DNA of 64,000 nucleotides from NCBI GenBank assembly GCA_024305405.1, contig JAKNDB010000092.1, positions 3,935,501 through 3,999,500 on the forward strand, given 5' to 3'. The notes beneath the pieces were generated by a model. The model saw nothing but the letters and a program-made list of their open reading frames with translations, was not told where the DNA came from and made no database searches. The position numbers were made by a program, and so were the translations under genes. Shown here piece by piece: positions 14,822 to 27,857 of the stretch (its first letter is position 1; every line of letters starts with the position of its first letter). The stretch is from Dirofilaria immitis. Taxonomy: Eukaryota > Nematoda > Chromadorea > Rhabditida > Onchocercidae.

Positions 14822-16384
14822 TATTCATAAGTCGGTCAAGCGAGTTTTTCCAACTGTAAATTGTTATAGTTTTAATTATGCAGAAACATAATACTCGAGG
14901 TGAGTTACAGATAATGATAGTGACTGCTTCTTATAAACTCCAAACAAGCCTTTTCTCACTGGATTATCACATTAATGTCGGAAACATGTTCTCCCCTCGT
15001 GTACATTCCAGTAGCCCCTGAATAAGATCTGTTTGTCTTCTTGTTTCATGAAAAAAATGAAAATAGAGCACAAAAATCTCGTAAATTTGCCATGCCAAAA
15101 AAGATTTATAATTAGGAAACTCGTCCTCATTTAAAAACTTTTACAGAAAATTTGATCTCTCCCATAAAATAAGCATATAAACATATAAAAATATTAAAGG
15201 AAATTTCACGACATTGTTAGTGCATTGTCTATTTAGAGAAATTAAAAAGATTATAGAATAGGTAACATTATTAACAAATCTCTAAATTCTTAACTGCTGT
15301 CTCGCTGACCAATTCTTTAACATGAATTATTTAGAAGCATTCATAACAAATTTGATAGTGCACAGCTTTATCAACCAGATAATCTTAATTTGCGTTTTCA
15401 TTTTTTTGTTTCATTATAATATAATTTTTAATCAGCGCATTAGTGGTCATTTAATACTCTAACTTTAAATCAGTGGCTTCTAGAAATAACTTCGGTATAT
15501 GATTTCTAAATCATTGAAATGATGAGTATAATGCAAGCTCAAGAATAAACTTTCTGATATTTTGAACAATAATCATAGCATAATGTGTTAAGAAATTTTT
15601 GTGAATATTTGCCACGCATTTTGAAAAGCATGTAACGTTAAAATCTATGAGCTAAACATTACCAATCTAGATTAACAATAGATAGCATGAATAGGCAATT
15701 CATTGTATCTTTCTATCAATTCTTCCTTTTATAGCGGCCCTTTACACATAAGTATATCATAAGCTTAGTCTTCGAAAAATCGATCTTCAATATTCCGCAA
15801 CTTCGCTAGGAGGTGACATAGAAAGATCCGTAATGGAATTCTATAGATAATTAGAATAACATCACTATGGAGATCTTATAGAAAGTAAATTTAGAAAAAC
15901 AAAGATGAACAAAAAATTTAGAATTTTATATAAACAATGGAATTAATGAATAAGAAGGTATTCTGTGTAGACATATGATAAAATATCTAGTATATTGAAA
16001 GTGTACAGTAAACAAAATTAAATCAAATAATTGTTAGTACAATCGAGTCGCTATAATAATACTGTAAATCCACATGGTACCAACTCTTTAGTACCAAACG
16101 TCGTATTTCAAGCTCGATTATACCAAGAAATAATTTTATTGACCTACTATGATGAAACTAGGTTTTGCACATCAAAATATAGCCGGTTCATAACTTCTAA
16201 ATTCAAGATTTCTATATGTATATATATAAGTTTCGGAATCAAAATCTAAACTTCGGATGTGAACTAAGTTCAACATACATATTCATTTAGGTGCAAAAGT
16301 ATCAGGAAACATTGCGGCATAAGAGTAAAACTCGAGCATATTGCTATTGAATAAATATGAGATCTTATTTCATGGAATTTAAAA
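14822..16384. other. Intergenic between the His-rich gene and SMC4
   Basis: No supported exon. A 72-codon plus-strand frame at 16031-16249 has only a TTG start and no splice support. The segment holds the 3' flank of SMC4 and the 5' flank of the His-rich gene, which point the same way. Confidence 0.45.
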
Positions 16385-17728
16385 TTACAACATTCGTGCA
16401 AATTGTTCCAATCGATCAGTATCTGATACAATATTTGTAACCGATTGCTGCAAATTCGATGACTGAACAACTCCTGCTTCTAATTGCGAAACAACACTGC
16501 AAGCATCCTTCGCTAGGACACTTTTCATTCCGGAATTATTATCTCCTTTCTCTTTTGTGCTTTTGTTAGTTACATTACCATCTGTTTTTCCACCCAAGAA
16601 CTGCAAATAAGTAGACTAGTAATTAACTTAAATTTAATGAAAATCAAATCTAATTAAAAAATTAACTAATCTACATATGAAAAGGTAAACGGTAGAGAGA
16701 GAGAGAGAGACAAAGCTAGAGAGGAAATCAAAAAGCGAACTTTACAAACAATTAAAATGTCTAAAATACCTGATCATCAACGGATCCAGCTCGCGAACGT
16801 CGCATAGTAATCGTCTGTGGTACATCCCAGGTAGGAATTTCAGGTTTTTGTGGAGATTTTTTCTTCGTTGGCGGAGAGGCTGAAATCGTAGGTGTGGTTT
16901 CTCGTGATAAAGATGACTGACTGCCTCTAAAGTAACAAATTTCAAATTTAAACTCAAATAATGTGTGGTAAAAATATTAAAGCATAAAATATCAAAATAT
17001 TAGAAAAAGATCTGGTTTTGAAATACTTGAAATCCAACACAAATCTAAATACGCACTTTAAAATCCGAATATTCTTTTCAGAATTGCTCACACATTTCCT
17101 TTTCTCCATCATCACATTGTAATCTCCTCGACTAGATGGTGCTCGGCTTACAGAGAGATCCTCTTAAAGAATTCGGATAATAGCAATGCTAAATTCAAAA
17201 TTCAAATCAGATTCAAAAATGATTTCAGTAAAAGTAAGATAGAAATTATACCAGTGGTTACTGAAGGCGGTTTTGATCCTTGTGTGCTTACTTTCATATT
17301 TATTTCTAAGGCATTAACACAGCACATTTCCTTCGTTTGCAACTAAAAAAGACAGGAATGTTTCGTGAAAAAAACGTAAGCGAAATCTCGCTTAAATGAA
17401 TTAAGATAATCATTCTAAGACAAGCACAAGCATTCCACCTCATAACATTGATGATTGTGATACTCATTCGTGTTTACAAAAAATAAGAAGGATATTATAT
17501 GCATTGAAGACTAATAAAATCTTAAATGAAATCTAACACTATATCATTATGAGAATCATTGATTTAGAAAATGTAATCCTAATTTAACAGTGACTACTTA
17601 TTTATTTTTCAACAATAACAATTATCCTCAATAATTCGAACAATTTACCTGAAATTCATTTTCCCCATCGACTGAATGCTTTTCACTATCTTTCCCTTTA
17701 CGCTTTTTCATCTCTTCCAAAATATGAA
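16385..17728 (-). other. C-terminal tail of SMC4 beyond the ATPase head
   Basis: After the last ATPase-head residues (exon 30, ending NIIKP) five more exons continue in compatible splice phases: HILEEMKKRKGKDSEK, LQTKEMCCVNALEI, EDLSVSRAPSSRGDY, GSQSSLSRETTPTISASPP plus KKKSPQKPEIPTWDVP, and FLGGKTDGNVTNKS up to the stop at 16385-16387. The tail is rich in Ser, Thr, Pro and Lys with TP and SP dipeptides, which suits regulation by proline-directed kinases (inference). Nematode SMC4-class proteins are known to be longer at the C-terminus than human SMC4. These exons could conceivably belong to a separate downstream gene, but the matched phases argue against that. Confidence 0.65.
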
Positions 17729-20700
17729 CTGCAAAGACAATGAAGAAATCATTACAAATAATAATTAAACAGATTAGGTTCCAGTCTTATCATAATGAAT
17801 TGCAATTGATAATTCTCGTCCGTAGCCACCATAATAAATAATGTATTAGCATAAAATCCAACCACAACTTATGATACACTTAATTAAACTCAATAAATGT
17901 TGCGATGTAACTTCGAAGTACCAATATTTGAATTCTAAATAAAAATTTTTGCTGATTTAAAATTTCTAAAGAAATAAACATACACGGCTTAATTATGTTC
18001 CGGATACTTCCTGGATCAATGGCAACAGATTTCGTACAATCAAATGTCTTGTAAATCCCAATGAGACGATCCGCTAACTCAAACATGTTATTTCGTAGAG
18101 AAATGACGATAAACTGCGCATTTTTGGTACGATCCTGAAAACATTACTTGTTCTACTGAATATATTTCAGTCATTTTATACTTCTTTCCGCAATTTTACA
18201 TTTTTATTCAATAAGCCTAATTTTTCATTTCTTTTTTCTTCCTTAATAGCGAAAAGAAAGTGAAAAATGTGTAACAAATAAACTAAGCTCTTTTGATTTA
18301 CAGAACTCATATTTGCTTAAATGACAGTTGGAACGAATGATATAGCGTCTCTAAATGGACACGAAGATATAGTGTTTGAAAAACACGGCCAAAAAAACCG
18401 TAGGCCATAGAAACAAGTACTCACTAATTTATTATCAAAGATCAACGAAAAGTGCCGAAGATAATAAGTGTAAGTGAGAAAATGCATATAAATGTCAACG
18501 TAATAGACAAATAACGAAATAAACAAAATATAAATATCGTCTTTGAAAAAAAATTAAGAGGTTGAAGAGTAAAAAATTAAATTTCTGCAACATACAAGAG
18601 GGAAAAAAAGTTTTTGGTTAGCAAATAATAAATTTAAACTACTACCTTAATATAATGTCCAATAATTGATACATTTCTAAAATCCAGAGCAGCATCAATT
18701 TCATCCATGACATATAACGGTGTCGGTCGATAGTGATGTAACGCAAAAACCAGAGCCAATGATGACAGCGTTTTTCACCACCAGATAAATTAGTAATTTG
18801 CTTCCAGGATTTTTTTGGGGTCTTACACTGAATTCTTTCACCAGCATAATTAATTTGAAAAAAAGATGGCTAGTGAAAACAAAAAAATCAAGGCAGTTTT
18901 TTTGATTCCGAATAACCTATTTTTATATTCTACCAGTAAAATTCGAAAAATTCAACGTAACTACACAAAATACAAGCTCACCCAAAAGAAACACCTTCAC
19001 TGAACGGATCGAGTGAATCAACCAAATCCAAGCTAGCATCACCACCTAATGTTATCATCTGATACATTTCTTTTAGTGCCAATCCAATCCGTGTAAAACC
19101 ATCCATAAATTCATTCATTCGCTGTTTTTTAATTGCTCACAAAACTGACGATGTTTATCACGTTTCGTTGATATATCAGCTAAAGCTTCTACTTCACGAT
19201 CATAACGTTCCAGCTAAAAACGTTTGCAAAAAAATAATACATATTTTCTTATCATAAAATTAGCTAATAACAACATAAACAATAAATTTTGATCCAATTT
19301 CTATTTGAATTCCAAATTTTTGCGAAAGATCCTCAGCCAATTTTCGTAATAGCAGATTTTCTAATTCATTACAACATATTACTCAAAAATGCAATTTGAG
19401 AGAGAGAGTTTAAACCTATACTATGCCATTCTCTATCAAGCCAATACTTAATAGACACAAATTATGCTCCATACCTTCATGACATACTCCAGCAAGCCAT
19501 TTGTATTCAACACTTTACCAATTTTTCGTTTTTCCAAGTTTGCCAAAGTAAATCTACAAAATAAGGAAGAAAAAGGAAAGAAAAAAATTAGATTGCTAAG
19601 AAAAATAAAAATCAGCTTAAACAAAATAATTAGGATATTAAACAGTACTTCATGTCCTGAAGGTTGAAGTTTTCGATTTCTTCTTCGGAATATTCTGGTA
19701 CGTTCTTGTAACGTACAATACCATCCTTATCAGCTTCGATAATAATCTCACCACTCTGAAAAAAATGACATCAATTAACAAGAGATCGAATTTAATCAAC
19801 AAGAAATCGAATCACACCTTCAATTTTTGAAGAATTCATGTTCAACTTTCAAAGCTTCCTGTAATATATAGTCATCATCTTCTTCCTCACTCGACTGAAG
19901 TGATTCCGGTAAGCGATCCAAACACTTGACGTAAGACAAGTGCAGGGTTTCGATCTATAATTTCAAAACAATCTTTACAAGCTAGACTTAGTAAATACAT
20001 TTGCCAAAATAACAAAATACCTTACTTCTTCATTATAAGGTTACATAATTTTAGTGCAATAAAAGATAATGAAATATATGACATTCTTAGTTTCACAATT
20101 GTGAAGCTTTATCACTGTTGCAAAAATCCGCCCCTAAGCTTGGAGTGTCGCAGTAAGGCAAGAAGTAAACCAGTATCAATTTTTGGATCATTTTTTTTAA
20201 AATCTTTTCTCCTTGTTTACGTGATTCATTCATACATTTGACTAACACTGATTTCAGATATATCTAAAAATCTTATTCCATTTAATTATTATAACAAATC
20301 AAGTTTACTTTGCTCTCAATCATAGTTAATTTCCCGTGTTTGTGTTCCAGAAATCTCATCTGTTCGAGAAGAGAACGTGTTAGATCAGCACATCTTTTTT
20401 AAGCTCAACTTCTTCAGCATCGAGTTCAGAATTTTTGTTGAATGCTTCCTTTACTTTAACTTCAGCTTCTTTCATCAATTTCTACAAAATTCATATACGC
20501 AAATTTTGAATTATCTTACATATTTTGAATTATTACTAAAAGAGATATGGCCATCATTAATAGCTATCGAAATTCAGCATTAAAAATTGGTAGTAAAAGG
20601 AAAAAATATAGTTGAAAATGGCACATAACAGGTAACGGAGACGATTTTTTCGCGGAAATCAGGCCAAGAGAAATAATAAACTTATTCAGAAGTCACAGAA

Positions 20701-23700
20701 TTAAAATTTTATTGCTGCTTTCATTTCCTTCAAAACCCATATTGCAGAAATAATCAACAGATATTCTTGATGAAGCGAATGAATTTACCTCTTGTTGTAT
20801 TTTCTCCTTTGTTAGCCGATTAATATCCGCTTCTTGAGTATCTTCAATTAATTCAAGTTTCTTAATTGCTTCGTCAGTTTCACGTTGATCAGTTTCGAGA
20901 TCATTTTTCCTACAATGCTACCTAATTAATTTCATATTAATTTCTGAACAGTATAATAGCTTTTCATGTCTCAAATTATATCAAACCTGCTCAGTGCTTT
21001 ATTCATATTTCGTTGAGCATTATTGAGCACACTTTGTTCTTTCGTTGCTCCCTTTGATGCATTTTCCTTGCTAAAATGATTCTTATTTCAAAAAATCTTT
21101 ATCTTCCGAAAATAGCAGATATAAATAAAGAAAAATAATATCTATTTCATGCGCAAGTATTGAACCAAATTCAGATTTCTAAAGACGCACTTGGCCCGGA
21201 CTTCGTCAAGTTCTTTTTGATAAGGACCTACAACTCGATCATAAACCTCCTGGATCTTAGTGTTTATTTCAGCCACTTTTTCACGCACTTTATCAGCTGC
21301 TTCCAGTGCTTTATCGCGGGCTAGAAACAACGACTGCTATTACTCCCACTAGAAAAGAAAAATTAAGTTTTTAATTTCTTCAAAAATTTCAATATGTCAT
21401 CAAAGAATTAAACCTTTCGTAAATTCTGCAACTTCAGCCTTTTACGTTCTACATCTTTTTCATCCACAAGAACGCTTTTAACTCTAGAAGTTTGTTTCTC
21501 CAATTTCTGTTCAAGATCAGCTACTTTTCTTTCAAGAGGTTCAATATCATTTGATAAATTCTGTTCATTTTTCTTTAGTCTATCGTAATCAGTTTGAAGC
21601 GACATTATGCGAGAATCGAGCTGTAAGTGAATCAAAACTCACGTAGGGAAGACTAACAATCTTCTTAATGAAAAAGATTATAGTTCATTCTTATTTTAAA
21701 AAATATAGAAATAATGCATTGAAAAATAAATCTATACAATAAAAATAATAAACCAGATAAATGATATTTCGCAAATTATTCAACCGATTTTGCTCTTCGT
21801 TCAGCAGCTTTTGTAATTCAGCAACTTCTTCTGATGATTCTTTCGAAGTATCAACTTTGACACTTTGACCAATCCTACCCTTCAAATAAACAAAATATTC
21901 ACCATATTTATCAAATGTCACTAATTAAGATGATTTACTAGATAAAAATGAGCACCTTCGTTCAGTTCTTCCACCACCTGTCATAGAACCACTTGCTTCA
22001 ACTACTTCACCTTTCAACGTAACTACTCGGTAACGTTTCACGCCATCCATACCAATACGTGTTGCAGTCATAATATCATCTACTATTAAAGTATCACGTA
22101 AAGCAAAATAAAATGCAGGTAATACGGCGGGATCTGCTACACGGATTAAATCAAACAATCGAGGTACGTTTTCAGGTCTGAAAATAGTTTCAAACAAAGA
22201 AGGTATCCCAGTAAGAGAATCACTGTAATTCGTTTAGACCAATTTAAATACAATAGTTGTATTTAGATATGTCAACGTACGTAGAGGTCGGTTTAGCCAT
22301 ATAAGGAAGAAGTTTATCCTGCTTATCGAGTACCAAGAAGGAAGCAACGCCTAAATTCTCGCGTCTTAAAAATTCCACACACATTTGAGCAGTATCAACG
22401 TTATCAACTACGATATAATCCAATGACCGACAAGTTGTCGAGATAGCGACATCATACTTTTCATCAATTGCACCGAGATCACCCTATATCAAAGACATCT
22501 ATGGTAGGAATATTTAAGAAGCATTGGAATTTCGCCTTCAACTTAAATCACGAAGAATTTGACTAATCCTTAATTTACATGAAAATCACCGAATCTCGTT
22601 CAAGTTACGCTACTACTGAACCAAAAGTTGCTGAAGATAATTTTTTAATCGTAGCATCGACTTATAAAGGAAACTTACCAAACGCCCATATATTCCCGGT
22701 ATATTCCCGGACGATTTCTCGGCCATCAAACGCCTTAATACATTATTTTGGCTTTGAAATGCTTCCACAGTCCGCCGTTTCTGTTCAAATCTTGCCATGC
22801 ATTGTCGAACCTGACAAATAGAACTTTCTTCGAAAATCAATTCAAAATAGAAATTTCTCAAGAAGAAATATGAATTCTTTAGAGGGTAAGGATCAATAAT
22901 GTTTAGTTAAATAAAGCAAACGCAGGCTTACAATCAAACCAAAGTAAGGATTCCATTACGAAAAGTAGTACCATGCTCGAGATTTCCAGTGAAATAGCAG
23001 TTTTCCTATTTAATCCGTGGTATTATAATGTATGTATTATTTTTTTTTTTAAATATTTCATTAACAAATGGAAGCAAACATTTTCAGTGCATTCTGCCTC
23101 TTCTTTCCGTTTGTTTATCATTTCCGATTTGGCACTATGAAGTTCTTTGTCAACATTTGGAATTGCTTGTTTTACCTTATTAAGATCACTGAAAATATTT
23201 AATATGAAAGTCATCTACAATTATTTACACAGATAAACTTTATTAGATAAAAATCTTAGTATCTTGACGGCAATCTAAATTCAAGCAATTCTCAAGACCA
23301 ATCAAAATTTTCGGTCAGAAGGACTGAGTAATAAAGCAGCAATTATCAAACCCATTACTTTTACAGTATAGCATTGTATGCTTATTATGAGAAAAATAAT
23401 GACATACTTTATTTTAGATTCCAACAAAACTTTAACATCATTAAGAGACGTCTGAATTTCTGCAAGTCTTTTCTTCTCCACTTCCTCTTCTCTACGCATC
23501 AATTGCAGTGCTTCCTGTGCCAAAGTTAACTGAAAATCTGACATTTTATATTAATTTGATTCCAGTGTCATTCGCATTTCTCAAGATCACAGGTTTTAGT
23601 CTATTCCATTATCTCTTCAAGTTTTAGAACAAGATTTATAAGTGGTGTTAGTATTTTCAAGTAAAAAGTAAAGAAACTAACCCTGCTGCTTGCCTCATCT

Positions 23701-26700
23701 TCTTTAGCAGTAAGCTCCCCAACTTTCTCCTCTAATGCCTTCTTAGGACCTTGAAATTTTACAGTCTCTTCTTGCAGTTCTTTCAGATGGATATCGACCT
23801 ATAACTGATTTCGATATCAAACATAAACTTAGAAGAATGTGAAAGAAATATGATCATACAATCAAATCATTACTTCAATCTGTTTTTGAACGATCACATC
23901 ATCAATTTCACTTAATATTTTGTGATATTCCTCAAGTTTGCTCTTTGCTTTCTTTGGTACTTGTTCCAATTCTGAGATCTGGAATACAATTTATAAACTT
24001 CAGTTCTCAATCATGAGTTTGCAATTATGGAGATTCATGTTAAGAAGTACAAAACAATATATAATATAAAAGATATGAGAGAATTCATTTAACTGATAAA
24101 ATTGATAGAAAATGCCTGCATTTATATATCATAGCCAGCTTTCCGAAAGTAAATACAGTGATAAGTATTAAATCTTTCCCTTAATTAATCTCTACTTGGA
24201 AGTTAATATACTACCAACCAAATAAAATATTTTTCCATTAGCATGCAGTCTCGTATTTTAACACCACCTAAAACTATTACTTTTCCCGAAATGACACAGC
24301 ATTGAAGAGACTACGATTATTTTAATCAAGCGATTCAATATATTTGTACTTCTATTGTAATTCATAGTACATATATGAGTGCTAATTCATAGTACATATA
24401 TGACTGCTAGAAATTCAAAATATATATGCGATTTTATATAAATCAAAGAATTCAGCTTTGAATTATCCAGCAGCAATAACAGAGTACCTTTTTTTCTTCG
24501 TTCACTATGTCATCAATCAATTTCTTCTTTCTATCATTGAGGCGAAGCAACTCAGCTTTGCGTTTTCGTCCTGCTTGTTCCAACTCATTAAGTTGATGCT
24601 TAATTTTTCATATTCTTCCTGCGTTCTCTCAAAAGATCTGAAAAAAGAAAAAAAACAGAAGAATGCACTGAAAAAATTAGACATCAACTTAATGCTTAAG
24701 TTTTTTTGATTTCGTTAGTATGAGCAAACAAGAAATCTTAACAATTATTTTAAAGTACGTTGGTAGAGTACTAGTAGAGCAATTAATTTTAAATTAATAT
24801 CCAAAATAAATCGTTACCTTTGCAATTGTTTCTGTTCATCCTTCCTATTCTTCTGTAAAGCTGAAACTTCTCTCTGTCGTTTTTTGAGTTTTCCAAATCC
24901 TTCTCAAATTCTTCTTTTTCTCTTCATCTTTTCTAAGCTCCAACTTAGCTTTATATCTAAGAATAATAAGTCGAATTAAATTTCTCAATTTCAGTGTTTC
25001 AATTTGAATTGAATGCAGCATGAGTGATTGCATATTACATACAGATTTTTATTCGTGAATAAAAAACATAAAATTTACCGATCAGCCTGGAGCAAACGAT
25101 TCTTCGTCAGTGCAACACCATTATCTACACGAAGTTCTGCAATAAGAGTTTTCATCGGGCCTTCAGCATCATTTTCTCTTTTTCTGCAAATTTCGTACGA
25201 TTCAATTGTGCTGAACGTTCTTCTTGCAACTGATCAATTTTCCTCTGAATCGTTTCAATTGGAATCTTAAAATTTTTACGTCCTATAAAACATAGTATTT
25301 TCAATTTGCACCAATTATATAAAATGATTTAGTAATTTTTTGGACAAAGTGTGTGAAATAAAACATACTTTTTGTTGTGATTTTTAAGATTAGATATAAA
25401 AAGTAAAACTGCAATTATTAAGATTAGATATTGAAACGGTGAAACAATAACTTTGAGCCTGCTTGAACCTATTATATCTTCCAAATATTCCAACATGCCA
25501 TCATCATTTTCATTTAAAGCTTTCGGTTTCATCAAAGCAATTTGTTCAACTTCACCCTAAACAGCTCATGTTACTTTCACATAGAAAACGTCGATATAAC
25601 TAGTCATATAAAAAATTATGGACGATAACAAGGAATACTGGATAAAATGCAAGAATGCACTGCAATACCTGCAGAATGAGGAACCGATTATGAATAAGAT
25701 CAATTCCAACGCCTCGCAACAACAAAGCAATGTCTTTGAACTGCATCATTTTACCGTTATAAGCATATTTTGAAGAGTTATCATGAAATGCAGTTCGACT
25801 GACAGTAAACTGACTGCCTGGCACGATATCATAGCTTCCATCAGGCTAAAAAGAAAAAATTGTTGGAATATTTCATAAATTGGATTCGGTCAGCTTCATC
25901 TAATGATTATACACAAATTTTAAACTTCATAAAATTTTAAAAACGAAATTTTTTTGCATACTCAAATTTATTTTCAATCAATAAGCAACTGATCAGTGGC
26001 TAGACGAAACAACAAAATACTTAGTAGTAAGATGTACAACTGTCTTACTGATCTCAGAAAACTTTTTTTTACAATATATATGTGCCAGTAATGAAAATTC
26101 TTTTATTTGACCTATCAAACAAAGTTACATATTACCAAATCAATAACTTTCTGGAAATTCACACCGACAGTACAACTTGATATGTCTTCCCGACCAGCTG
26201 AGGAATGAATCAAAACACTTATTTTTTTCGAACGAATTTTAGATGCACGATAACCAAATACAAATAGCAAAGAATCAATTACATTACTTTTTCCGCTACC
26301 ATTAGGACCAATTATAGCCGAGAAATTCTACAAAAAAGAAATAAAATATAAATTTCATACAGAAATTCTGCAGGTTAAAACAGCTTATTTAATTTACTCA
26401 AACTTTACTCATTATAATTGTTAGAGTTTCCAGTTTCTCAATTACCATAAAGAATTGGAATCCAACATTAGATTTAATCACCAAGTTACATAAATTTCAG
26501 TCTATATTTACATGACTATGCGAATTAACAGAAAAAGAACATTTAAACTCACATGATGGAAAGGACCCAGAATATGTTTACCAAAATACGACTTGAAATT
26601 TTCAACATCAATGCTAGTTATCATAAGTCGTTGCCCACTTCCATCGGCACTCATTATAGGTTCTGGCATCGGAGGAATTTCCATATTCAACAAATTCTGA

Positions 26701-27840
26701 AATAAAATTATCATGTTTTCAATATCCAAGTGCAATTATAAGTAAGTCTTCGACATAAAAATCTCAGGCTCATATAGCCTAAAAATCCTACAGTTCACAT
26801 AGCAACTATACTACTTAAACTTATGGATATTTATCAACATTTCATACGTAGAAAAATAGGTTAATTTCTCTTCGATTAAATACAATGAGAATACCTCTTC
26901 GTTAACATCGTTACGAACTTGTGCTCGCAAATCTTCATCGCTATCCACATCCGTTTGTCTAGCACTGCGTTTTGCTGCTGCTACAAAAAAGAAGTATCTT
27001 TACGACGATTAAGTGATCTATCGTTAAATTTTGACATTTGTATCGATTTCTCATTTTATAAAAATCCATTTTACCACTAAGTCTTTATTATCATGCTCGT
27101 CCCTTGTTCACATCCAATTTCAGCAAGGATACAATTTAGGATATCGTATTTGTCAATCTGCAATATTTTTGATAAATTTATCAAACAAGTTTGTTTCACA
27201 ACACATACCATTCTCTGCTATACTAGCATTTCTTCCATGTAGTTGCGAAGCTTGCACTTTTTGATGGTCTTTCCTTCGAAGCATTAGTTTGGAGTTAAGT
27301 GTTCCTGAAACGAAATTAAATTGAACTTGCACTACATTTACAATCCCGATCTTTTCACGATATGATAATGATAGCGACAGCAAATAAATAATTGGATGAT
27401 TTAGAAATTTATGCTGCTATTGTTAATACAACATAGAAACGAATTACATGTTAGTCAATTTTATGCATTTTTATAATTACAAGCCACGCTTTATAATCCT
27501 CACTTGCAAGTCATGTAACTAATCAGATAAGTAAAAATCAACATTTATATTAAAAGCCTATCTTTGACAATACTTTGATATCTGCATACATAGGTACAAA
27601 ATAATAAGAAAAATTTTCCTGATTTCCACATTTTCACATGATATTTTTCAAATTTTTTCAGTTGATAATAATTCTTAGATTTAAATTTAAAATCCGAATT
27701 TCCAAATACTTGGGTGAATTCAAACAGTTTATTGCAAAAACTATCTAGAAATGGACAACCTAAAAACAAAATATTAAAAATAAGTGCTAAACATTCATAC
27801 AACAATTCATTATAGGACCCTCATCGAATGGACTTTCCAT
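16385..27840 (-). CDS. smc-4: Condensin subunit SMC4, about 35 exons
   Basis: SMC4 pairs with SMC2 in condensin and compacts mitotic chromosomes. Exons (start-end): 27840-27819, 27304-27209, 26980-26895, 26696-26553, 26327-26136, 25845-25669, 25556-25452, 25282-25079, 24956-24818, 24637-24488, 23978-23874, 23798-23682, 23529-23408, 23188-23080, 22810-22679, 22483-22281, 22177-21956, 21874-21754, 21620-21414, 21336-21191, 21070-20987, 20909-20789, 20481-20309, 20263-20116, 19954-19818, 19755-19649, 19553-19475, 19213-18982, 18827-18646, 18134-17984, 17728-17649, 17342-17252, 17162-17057, 16926-16770, 16600-16385. Walker A is GPNGSGKSN (exon 5) and the Q-loop region LQGEVEQIA spans exons 6/7. 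Coiled coils flank a hinge in exons 15-17 (GNIPGIYGRL, ASGSMTGGG). The signature LSGGEK and Walker B PLYVMDEIDAALD are in exon 29. A Ser/Lys-rich tail of about 230 residues follows (exons 31-35). About 1,620 residues. Around a dozen frame breaks sit at A/T homopolymers. Exon 1 and exon 24 are the least certain. Confidence 0.93.
16694..16712. repeat. Short GA dinucleotide tract
   Basis: GAGAGAGAGA run in the last-but-one intron of SMC4. No function is implied. Confidence 0.9.
24359..24408. repeat. 25-bp tandem duplication in an SMC4 intron
   Basis: ATTCATAGTACATATATGA followed by G or C and TGCT occurs twice head to tail. The two copies differ at one base, so the duplication is recent. Confidence 0.9.
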
Positions 27841-27845
27841 TGTCA

Positions 27846-27857
27846 AATTGGCGCCAC
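27846..27857. promoter_or_regulatory. E2F-like site next to the SMC4 start
   Basis: TTGGCGCC at 27848-27855, within CAAATTGGCGCCACTTCC, matches the known E2F/DP core (TTTSGCGC and its variants). It lies within 20 bases of the proposed SMC4 ATG, and it is one of very few G+C-rich octamers in this region. E2F control of condensin genes in S/G2 is established in animals, so the placement makes sense. Its closeness to the ATG means either the leader is very short or translation starts further downstream, for example in exon 2. Confidence 0.5.

Noticed and set aside
5068..16190. Shared words near 5120 and 16165 (TTTTGYACMTCAAAATATA) as copies of a dispersed element
   Set aside because: Only about 20 bases match, with no homology on either side; chance similarity in AT-rich DNA.
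18646..18827. SMC4 as a pseudogene
   Set aside because: Despite the break in the signature motif, all catalytic motifs and splice sites are intact and each break is a homopolymer length change.
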